Shown here: positions 58,693 to 64,000 of the stretch, one piece after another | Layout: every line of letters starts with the position of its first letter | Position numbering within the stretch: the stretch's first letter is position 1 | Source of the DNA: JAQBQB01 sp963757185 | Lineage (GTDB): Bacteria; Gemmatimonadota; Gemmatimonadetes; Gemmatimonadales; Gemmatimonadaceae | NCBI GenBank assembly: GCA_963757185.1 | Contig: CAVWQI010000009.1 | Coordinates: 1-64,000 of the forward strand | Reading direction: 5' to 3' | DNA length: 64,000 bases | Translations under genes and position numbers: made by a program | The notes under the pieces: model-generated | The model's input: only the letters and a program-made list of their open reading frames with translations | What the model was told of the DNA's origin: nothing | Databases searched by the model: none

Positions 58693-59361
58693 TCACTCCT
58701 CGGGCGGGCGCACTCCCGTCTTCGCGTCGAGAGTCCGCGCCACCGCCGCGCTTCGAGCCCGCATCGCCGCGTCGGGCGACGTTCCATTGGCGATGTCGCG
58801 TTCGATCGCCGCGCGCAGACTCGCGAATTCAGCGTCCGGCGCCGCGCGCGACAGCAACGTCTCGAGTGACGACACCGCGACGTCCGCCGACACGCGCCGC
58901 GCAACGAGGTCGGCGAGAACGACGAGCGGCATCACCAACCGATCCGACTTCGGCGATCCACCGAGCTGCGCGACGTGAGCCAGTTGCGACGGCGTGACGC
59001 CTGCGTGCAGCGCGCTCGCTGCCGCGACCAGTTCCGCGCTCGGCGACTTCGGGCCCAGTGTGATCCGCGCGGAGTCCAGCTCAGCCAGGAGGCGCCGTAC
59101 GACAGTGACGATTCGCGCGCTGTCGGCGCCCTTGAGTGCGCCCTCGCGCGCCTTGGCGAGAAGCGGATCGGCCGGTAAGCCGCGCGAGCGCGCCGAGTCA
59201 ACGAGTCGGTTGACTACGATAGCTACGTTCGCCGGCAGCCGCGGTGCGACCGACGAGTCCTGCCCGGCGGCTCCCGCCTGCGCGCGCGACACGGTCGGCA
59301 TCGCGACGGCCAGTGCGATGAGGCAAATCCGATACGAACTCGACGAAGTGAATCCGCGCAT
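58693..59361 (-). CDS. Secreted hypothetical protein, last gene of the sigma-factor operon
   Basis: A 222-residue exported protein (signal peptide ending TVSRAQ). The mature part is almost entirely helical and Ala-rich: VAIVVNRLVDSARSRGLPAD, AELVAAASALHAGVTPSQLA and LARRVSADVAVSSLETLL-like repeats. Not recognised. ATG 59359-59361 shares its A with the preceding TGA, so it is coupled to the membrane protein with the glycogen-binding-like domain. Confidence 0.65.
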   Translation of the reverse strand: MRGFTSSSSYRICLIALAVAMPTVSRAQAGAAGQDSSVAPRLPANVAIVVNRLVDSARSRGLPADPLLAKAREGALKGADSARIVTVVRRLLAELDSARITLGPKSPSAELVAAASALHAGVTPSQLAHVAQLGGSPKSDRLVMPLVVLADLVARRVSADVAVSSLETLLSRAAPDAEFASLRAAIERDIANGTSPDAAMRARSAAVARTLDAKTGVRPPEE

Positions 59362-59873
59362 CAATCGCTCCCCCGCCCCGGCACAACGACCACCGACCCT
59401 GGAACACCGAAATCATCTTCCACCGCCCGCGGCGCCGCGACATCCGCGCGCAACGCGCCGTCGATGGAGAACGCGAAGACATGCCGCCCCGGCTCCAGAC
59501 GGACGTCGACCACCCATACGTCGCTCGACCCGCGTCGCATCGGCACCGCCCCCGGATTCCAACCGTTGAAGTCACCCACCAGCGACACCCGTTTCGCACT
59601 CGGCGCCGAGACTGAGAATCGCACCTGGTCGCCGCCGTCGCTCGCCGCGTGCCGCTCGACGCCGACGGCCGCGCACACCGCCGCGGCGATACCGACGGGA
59701 ATCCAGACTCGCGTCGGGATGCGCCGCGATACCGGCGGCGACGATACTCGCGCCAGCACCTCGTCGCGCCAGGCTTGTCGCACGGGCTCGGGCCGCCGCA
59801 GCAGCGTCGCCGCGCGTTCGACGGTCGGGTCCAACCGTTCGTCGACAGGGATCTTCAATTCATGGTCGGTCAT
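59361..59873 (-). CDS. Single-pass membrane protein with glycogen-binding-like (CBM48/AMPK-beta-like) domain
   Basis: A 170-residue protein. Residues 1-55 are polar and cytosolic (LDPTVERAATLLRRPEPVRQ), residues about 56-73 are a transmembrane helix (VWIPVGIAAAVCAAVGV), and residues about 84-165 are an isoamylase-N/AMPK-beta-type E-set domain with RVSLVGDFNGWNPGAVPMRR, including the two sugar-stacking Trp/Phe positions. The topology and 14-bp overlap with the upstream ECF sigma gene suggest an anti-sigma factor, but the cytosolic part has no recognisable ZAS zinc motif. A similar domain ends the exported protein of the same operon. Confidence 0.72.
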   Translation of the reverse strand: MTDHELKIPVDERLDPTVERAATLLRRPEPVRQAWRDEVLARVSSPPVSRRIPTRVWIPVGIAAAVCAAVGVERHAASDGGDQVRFSVSAPSAKRVSLVGDFNGWNPGAVPMRRGSSDVWVVDVRLEPGRHVFAFSIDGALRADVAAPRAVEDDFGVPGSVVVVPGRGSD

Positions 59874-60447
59874 CGACTTTCGCTCCTTCGTCGAGCAAGA
59901 CCTTGAGTCGTTCGGATGCCCGCTTCACTCGCATCTTGAGCGCCGACACGCCGGCGCCCGTGGCTTCTACCATCTCGTCGTAGCTCAGCCCTTCGACGTG
60001 GTGCAGCAGAAACGCCTCTCGCTGCTCGGCCGACAGCGCCGCCAAGGCCCGTTCGATCTCATCCCGCAGCTCCAACGCCTCACCGCCGTCGGCGACGAAT
60101 GAAAGCGCGACCGCGTCCGCGTCCGAGACGACTGTTCGCTCGCGCCGCACCCGACGCGCCATCGCCGTGCGGCAACGATTGATGAGAATCGCGAACAGCC
60201 ACGTTCGAAACGGCAGCCGCCAATCGTAGCTCGCCAACGCCCCGTGCGCGCGCAGGAAGGCCTCCTGCGCCGCGTCCTCGGCGTCGGCTCGGTCGCCCAA
60301 CATGCGCGTCGCGTATCGCAGACATGCGGGCGCATGACGATCGACCAGTTCGGTAAAAGCTCGTGCATCGCCATCGAGGGTACTTCGCACCAACTCGGCA
60401 TCCGTCATTCCGATTGGTGGTACCTCGGCACGGCTACCGCGCGTCAC
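59860..60447 (-). CDS. ECF RNA polymerase sigma factor
   Basis: A 195-residue sigma-70 factor. Region 2 is LVDRHAPACLRYATRMLGDR followed by DAEDAAQEAFLRAHGALASY and FRTWLFAILINRCR; region 4 is ALAALSAEQREAFLLHHVEG with LSYDEMVEATGAGVSALKMR. Region 3 is absent, as in ECF factors. GTG 60445-60447 overlaps the preceding stop as GTGA; an ATG 39 bp inside (MTDAELVRSTL) is equally possible. The gene is flanked by the two glycogen-binding-like proteins and likely directs its own operon. Confidence 0.9.
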   Translation of the reverse strand: MTRGSRAEVPPIGMTDAELVRSTLDGDARAFTELVDRHAPACLRYATRMLGDRADAEDAAQEAFLRAHGALASYDWRLPFRTWLFAILINRCRTAMARRVRRERTVVSDADAVALSFVADGGEALELRDEIERALAALSAEQREAFLLHHVEGLSYDEMVEATGAGVSALKMRVKRASERLKVLLDEGAKVDDRP

Positions 60448-61487
60448 TGAACGACGAATATTCCCACCTCGCCCGCGAAATCGTCATCCATCGACGCGAG
60501 CCCGGGCGGCGACGTCCAGCGGCCGCCGTTCACTCGAATGTTGGCGCGGTGCAAGCCCGCGAGCGCCGCGACATCGACCACCCACTTGTCGCCGTCTCGC
60601 GTCATCTGAACGGGACGCCACTGGGTACAGTCGGATGCGAATTCCACCGAGTCGGCCGACGCGACGCGGATCGCGACGTGAATGCGACCCGCGCCCTCGG
60701 AGGAAATGACGAACGCGCGGCTCGCGTCGGACGACGGCGCGGATCGTTCATTCGGTGTTCGCGAGAAGACTCCGGCGTTGAAGCCGAAGCCGACGCTCAA
60801 TCTATTTCGCCCGAGCCGCGTGGCCGACAGGAGTCGCGGCGACGACGACGCGCCAGCGAGAAGCGACACGCCGCGCCCCAACTCGGCGCCCAACTGCATC
60901 CCGGTCCACAATTCCGACCCCTGGTCCAGGAGGGCCACGCGGCCGACGAGCGCCGTCACCCACCAACGGTCCTCCCGCCAGGTGACTCGCGCTTCGGCGG
61001 AATTCCACCTCGTCGCGTCATGCGGCGACGTGTCGGCCGCCGGTACCCGCGACGAGTCAACCTGAATCCGTCCGGTCGCGGAGTCGAAATGCTGATCAAC
61101 CTTTAGGATCATGTTGGGCAGCTTTGAGCGAGCGGACGACGCTCGCGCCCTGGCCGACCCGCGTCGCGATGTCGATGTGGCGCCAGCGTAGGATAGGCCG
61201 ACCTGCGGGGTCGACCGGGGCCCGGCGACTGCGACGCGAAGTGGACCGAGTAGCGCCATGTCGAGTCCGAATGAAGGCGCAGGGTCGCACGTGACGAGCG
61301 TGCACGCCACCGCGCTTCCGAAAACGGTGACGGAGGGGCGCGCGGCGTCGGCGCTACTTGGCCAAAGCTGCGCCGATGGATTGAACGCAGCTTGACCGGC
61401 GGCCGAGCGCGACCAACCGGCGACGCCGGAGAGAATGATCAAACCACGCAGTCCTCTGCCGCACCAACGACTCGCGAAGTCGTTCAC
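60444..61487 (-). CDS. Exported protein with C-terminal glycogen-binding-like domain, probable outer-membrane protein
   Basis: A 347-residue protein. GTG 61485-61487 has AGGAGTG close upstream and gives a signal peptide ending WSRSAAGQ; a longer start upstream lacks support. The middle (residues about 40-265) has repeated short beta strands with alternating hydrophobic residues (LLGPLRVAVAGPRSTPQVGL, RNRLSVGFGFNAGVF), as in small outer-membrane barrels. Residues about 265-347 resemble the E-set domain of the downstream membrane protein: SVEFASDCTQWRPVQMTRDG, WVVDVAALAGLHRANIRVNG and DDDFAGEVGIFVVQ. It is the first gene of the sigma operon. Confidence 0.68.
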   Translation of the reverse strand: MNDFASRWCGRGLRGLIILSGVAGWSRSAAGQAAFNPSAQLWPSSADAARPSVTVFGSAVACTLVTCDPAPSFGLDMALLGPLRVAVAGPRSTPQVGLSYAGATSTSRRGSARARASSARSKLPNMILKVDQHFDSATGRIQVDSSRVPAADTSPHDATRWNSAEARVTWREDRWWVTALVGRVALLDQGSELWTGMQLGAELGRGVSLLAGASSSPRLLSATRLGRNRLSVGFGFNAGVFSRTPNERSAPSSDASRAFVISSEGAGRIHVAIRVASADSVEFASDCTQWRPVQMTRDGDKWVVDVAALAGLHRANIRVNGGRWTSPPGLASMDDDFAGEVGIFVVQ

Positions 61488-61531
61488 GACACACTCCTGG
61501 CTACCGCCGTATACCCTCGCGTTCCGGCGGA

Positions 61532-61557
61532 AAGTCACATCGGCGCCGCAGTGACTT
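61532..61557. promoter_or_regulatory. Dyad site between the sigma operon and the lipoprotein gene
   Basis: AAGTCAC (61532-61538) and GTGACTT (61551-61557) are perfect inverted repeats with a 12-nt spacer, 45 bp before the GTG of the operon and 68 bp before the divergent lipoprotein. A regulator binding here could control both. No ECF-type promoter pair is clear by eye. Confidence 0.45.
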
Positions 61558-61624
61558 CGCGCCCGCCGATCGAGGTACCACTCGGCATGTTCGATTCAAC
61601 AGTCTCACACTGCGTGGAGGAAGA

Positions 61625-62194
61625 ATGAACCGAGTTGTGACGAGCCGGGTGGCGACGTTGATGACGGCGGCCATTGTCGTTGTGATCGCCGCCTGCAGCG
61701 ATACGAACGGATCGCAACCCAGCCTGACGGGCCCAAACGCGTCCACCTCCTCAGGGGGATCGGCGGGCGACTCCGCCAAGAATCCGCCCGGCAATCCTAG
61801 CGGAGGACACCCCGACACCAGCGTTACCACGAGCCCTGGTCCGAAGCCGGTCGCCAGCTTCACGCTGGCCGTCCACGTCGGCTCGCCGCATCCTGGCGCG
61901 ACCGACACCCTGACTACCGATCCGATCGCCGGTGCCACCGTGTCGGTCTACGAAGAGACCTACACGTTCACGCCTCACACCGGCGCCGACACCGTCAACA
62001 TCGACCAGACCCTGGTCGGCAGCGGCCCATCGGACGCAAACGGCGACTTCACCGTTCCGAACCTCAAGGGCACCAGCCAGTATCTGATCAAGGTGGCACC
62101 GCCGGCGGGGAGCAACTTCGGACCGGCGTCGATAGGAATCAGCCAGGTGTCCGTTGCCGTCGCGAAGGTGCTGGTGACGTTGCACGGTCGGTAA
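61625..62194 (+). CDS. Lipoprotein with carboxypeptidase-regulatory-like beta domain
   Basis: A 189-residue lipoprotein: the lipobox VVIAACSD follows a hydrophobic helix, so Cys at about residue 24 is lipidated. A Ser/Gly/Pro-rich linker follows (residues 30-72), then a beta-sandwich-like part (FTLAVHVGSPHPGATDTLTT, IAGATVSVYEETYTFT, ANGDFTVPNLKGTSQYLIKV). GGAGG lies 6 bp before ATG 61625. Divergent from the sigma operon, and might be co-regulated. Confidence 0.75.
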   Translation: MNRVVTSRVATLMTAAIVVVIAACSDTNGSQPSLTGPNASTSSGGSAGDSAKNPPGNPSGGHPDTSVTTSPGPKPVASFTLAVHVGSPHPGATDTLTTDPIAGATVSVYEETYTFTPHTGADTVNIDQTLVGSGPSDANGDFTVPNLKGTSQYLIKVAPPAGSNFGPASIGISQVSVAVAKVLVTLHGR

Positions 62195-62229
62195 AAGGGC
62201 GATTCCGTTCTCGGCGCGGCGCGGAGAGC

Positions 62230-62372
62230 GGGCATCGCGGAGGCGGGAACGAGCCCTGCCGTGAGCGGGAGCTTGAGCAGGAGCCCTGAGCCAACAACTG
62301 CGAGACATAGCGCAGTTGGCTCATAGCTCTTGCTCAAGCTCTTGCTCAAGCTCTTGCTCGAGGCAGGGCTCG
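62230..62372. repeat. Interspersed GAGCCCTGC/GCAGGGCTC element, copy 2 with nested inverted and tandem repeats
   Basis: Same ends as 57720-57782 but 143 nt long. The insert has CCTGAGCCAACAACTGCG paired with CGCAGTTGGCTCA, and three tandem copies of the 12-mer AGCTCTTGCTCA (62325-62360). The whole folds into nested hairpins. It sits between the lipoprotein and the DUF3303 gene. Confidence 0.85.
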
Positions 62373-62456
62373 GGTCGATGATCCGAGATCCGAACGCGCG
62401 ACATTGGCATCGGCCGCGGTGATTGCCGGCGCGATCCTTCACTCGATGAGGGCACA

Positions 62457-62723
62457 GTGATCTTCATGATCGTCGAGCACTTTCGAAACGGCGACGCCAA
62501 ACCTGTCTACGACCGGTTCCGAAGGCGCGGACGCTTGGCGCCGGATGGTCTCCGGTACGTCGACAGTTGGGTGACCCCGGACCTTGGGCGGTGTTACCAG
62601 GTGATGGAATGCGACGATCGCGCGTTGCTCGACGAGTGGATGAGTGCCTGGCAGGACCTCGTGGATTTCGAGGTTCTCCCAGTGATCACGTCGGCGGAGG
62701 CCGCGGCGCGCGTGCCGGCGTGA
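62457..62723 (+). CDS. DUF3303-like protein (88 aa)
   Basis: MIFMIVEHFRNGDAKPVYDR and the Arg-Gly segment after it, LRYVDSWVTPDLGRCYQVME and WMSAWQDLVDFEVLPVITS follow the DUF3303 pattern of small ferredoxin-like-fold proteins. GTG 62457 has GAGGG 6 bp upstream and matches the family N-terminus better than ATG 62466. Function unknown. Confidence 0.78.
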   Translation: MIFMIVEHFRNGDAKPVYDRFRRRGRLAPDGLRYVDSWVTPDLGRCYQVMECDDRALLDEWMSAWQDLVDFEVLPVITSAEAAARVPA

Positions 62724-63323
62724 TCGCCTGCGAGGCGTCATTGACGGCCGAGACGTTCCCGCGCCGAGTCGCCCGAGGTTGTCCGCGAGGGCAACACGCG
62801 CCGAGCCGCCCGAGGTCTTCCGCGCGACCAGTGCAATGCTGCCGATACCGCCGGGCAGCATTGCCTCGGCTCGCGCTCCAGATCCCGGGCCGTCTCGGCG
62901 CTGCCTCCGTGCACGTGCTTGAATCCGCGTGAGGCTCGGTCGCGTCGCGCGGTGCAGTCGCCGTGTTGCGTATGCGCGCACGCGCACGCGGTCCGTCGTT
63001 CACCGACCGAGTGAGCGAGCGGGTGGGACTGTCCGGAGCGGAGCCGTTGCAGTATTGCCGGCAGTATTGGCAATACTGCGAGCGGTCCGCGGAGGACAGT
63101 CCCGCCCCGAGCACCCCACGCAGCGCACACGCCCCGGCAGCGCGCCTTTCGGCGGCGCCAATGTGAACGCGGCGTATCCATCGGGAAACGAGCAGATCGA
63201 CGCACTCTTGAGAAGACACGGCGCCGGGCTCACGGGGGCGTAGGCGGCGCAGTCCTTGCAGCCCGGATTCCCTCTCCGAGCCTCGACGCCGCGGCTCGCC
63301 TTCGATCATTCAGGAGGCCACAC
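62724..63323. other. Gene-free, hairpin-rich 600-bp region
   Basis: No convincing reading frame on either strand; those present are Arg/Cys-rich and unlike proteins. Two strong structures occur: GCAATGCTGCC (62833-62843) with GGCAGCATTGC (62854-62864); and a compound one in which GGGACTGTCC (63025-63034) pairs with GGACAGTCCC (63094-63103) around an inner stem GCAGTATTGCC (63049-63059) with GGCAATACTGC (63069-63079). A partly repeated CGCGCCGAGxCGCCCGAGGT occurs at 62760-62779 and 62798-62816. Could be a structured RNA, repeat remnants or simply regulatory DNA. Confidence 0.55.
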
Positions 63324-63821
63324 ATGGCGAAAGCAAAGCGAGCAGTTCCGGAAGGGTTGCACACGGTCACCCCGGCGCTCACTCTCGACGACGCGACAAA
63401 GGCCATCGACTGGTACAAACGCGCCTTCGGCGCCGAAGAGAAATCACGAGCCGTGGGGCCCGACGGAAAGATTCTTCACGCCGAGATTCGGATCGGCGAA
63501 TCGAGCATCATGCTCCACGACGCGATGATGGGCGCGAAGTCGGCGCACGCCCTCGGCGCCAGTCCGATCGGGCTCTGGGTTTACGTCGACGACGCTGACG
63601 CTCTCTACCGGCGCGCGACATCCGCCGGCGCGAAAGCCGCCGAAGGGCCGATGGGGCAGATGGCCGATCAATTCTGGGGCGACCGGTGCGGGACGATCAC
63701 GGATCCCGAGGGCTATCAGTGGACGATCGCCACGCACAAAGAGGACTTGACCCCGGAAGAGATGAAACAGCGGCAAGACGCGTGGATGGAGCAGTTCGCG
63801 GCGCAGGGCACGCACGCCTGA
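63324..63821 (+). CDS. VOC-superfamily protein (PhnB/glyoxalase-like)
   Basis: A 165-residue protein. TVTPALTLDDATKAIDWYKR and AFGAEEKSRAVGPDGKILHA are the first beta-alpha-beta unit; SSIMLHDAMMGAKSAHALGA and GLWVYVDDADALYRRAT the next; DQFWGDRCGTITDPEGYQWT the last. PhnB-like VOC proteins carry this pattern. AGGAGG lies 7 bp before ATG 63324. The acidic/Gln-rich tail (LTPEEMKQRQDAWMEQFAAQ) is also common. Substrate unknown. Confidence 0.87.
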   Translation: MAKAKRAVPEGLHTVTPALTLDDATKAIDWYKRAFGAEEKSRAVGPDGKILHAEIRIGESSIMLHDAMMGAKSAHALGASPIGLWVYVDDADALYRRATSAGAKAAEGPMGQMADQFWGDRCGTITDPEGYQWTIATHKEDLTPEEMKQRQDAWMEQFAAQGTHA

Positions 63822-63843
63822 TACTCAGCCGCGCGGCAGGCGT

Positions 63844-63872
63844 ACGGTCGAGATCGAATAGGTCTCGACCGT
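63844..63872 (+). terminator. Hairpin after the VOC gene
   Basis: ACGGTCGAGA (63844-63853) pairs perfectly with TCTCGACCGT (63863-63872) over a 9-nt loop. No T tract follows, so it is either a weak terminator or an operator for the next gene. Confidence 0.45.
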
Positions 63873-63900
63873 GCGACTCACCATCAGAGGAAAAGAGCCA

Positions 63901-64000
63901 TGGCCATATGCGAAGTGTGCGGCAATGACTACGAGATGTCGTTCCAGGTGCTGACCGCCGGACAGACGCACACCTTCGACAGCTTCGAGTGCGCCATACA
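63901..64000 (+). CDS. Small zinc-binding protein, N-terminal part only (runs off the window)
   Basis: The last 100 bases encode MAICEVCGNDYEMSFQVLTA followed by GQTHTFDSFECAI. The CxxC knuckle plus the FDSFEC segment are typical of short prokaryotic metallothionein- or zinc-ribbon-like proteins in which two more Cys follow. GAGGAAAAG lies about 5 bp before ATG 63901. The 3' end lies outside the window. Confidence 0.65.

Noticed and set aside
62739..63309. Arg/Cys-rich reading frames on both strands of the hairpin-rich region
   Set aside because: They cross perfect hairpins and have no protein-like pattern or start signals.

Overview
This is a high-GC bacterial window that most resembles Gemmatimonadota, with Acidobacteriota as the alternative. 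The reasons are three MacB/FtsX-type permeases (two coupled to PadR regulators in the ADOP arrangement), a large DUF5916 outer-membrane protein, many very short GTGA/ATGA gene overlaps, and diderm genes (GmhB, lipoproteins, FtsEX plus an EnvC-like activator). The phylum call is inference. No rRNA, tRNA, CRISPR array, insertion sequence or phage gene was recognised.

Layout. 1-674 holds a broken hypothetical gene with a hexapeptide-repeat tail. 677-1158 is a large two-armed array of 16-nt repeats around a perfect hairpin, lying between convergent genes. 8788 down to 1158 is a minus-strand operon: thiolase, bioY, CPBP protease, 3-hydroxyacyl-CoA dehydrogenase, acyl-CoA dehydrogenase, Leu/Glu-type dehydrogenase, rpiB, glyA. 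Every gene in it is interrupted by single-base indels, while sequence after about 9 kb is nearly clean, so sequence error is more likely than gene decay. 8892-13982 is a tightly coupled five-gene cluster (GNAT, NodB-like deacetylase, acyl carrier protein, MaoC-SDR fusion, FkbH-like HAD), probably making or transferring an ACP-bound acyl group. 14055-17110 is a PadR/ADOP pair. Housekeeping genes follow: thrS, a BON protein, valS (one frameshift), selA, gmhB, purN, a double-domain M42 peptidase and purH.

30883-33656 is a coupled set of PfkB kinase, STAS-like plus HATPase protein, STAS-like plus winged-helix protein and a small protein, followed by a Cys/Met-metabolism PLP enzyme. 34966-37714 is ftsE-ftsX-envC, the system that activates septal peptidoglycan amidases. 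Then come a zinc-ribbon protein, endonuclease IV, DUF5916, a secreted cupin, an amidase, an exported lactonase-like metallo-hydrolase, a class C beta-lactamase-like hydrolase and an L,D-transpeptidase. 48797-51849 is a second PadR/ADOP pair with a near-perfect operator palindrome. 51896-58655 holds mixed accessory genes and a third permease without PadR.

61487 down to 58693 is a four-gene operon whose ECF sigma factor sits between two proteins that carry the same kind of glycogen-binding-like (CBM48/AMPK-beta-like) domain, one single-pass membrane protein and one exported. This is the best candidate for an undescribed sensing system. The end of the window has a lipoprotein, a DUF3303 protein, a 600-bp hairpin-rich gene-free stretch, a VOC protein and a truncated zinc-binding protein.

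Four interspersed repeat families are visible: a TCTGCG-type inverted repeat (17155, 29096), a GAGCCCTGC/GCAGGGCTC element (57720, 62230), an 8-nt CCGGTGGA tandem (34845, 44244) and the 16-nt array near the left end.
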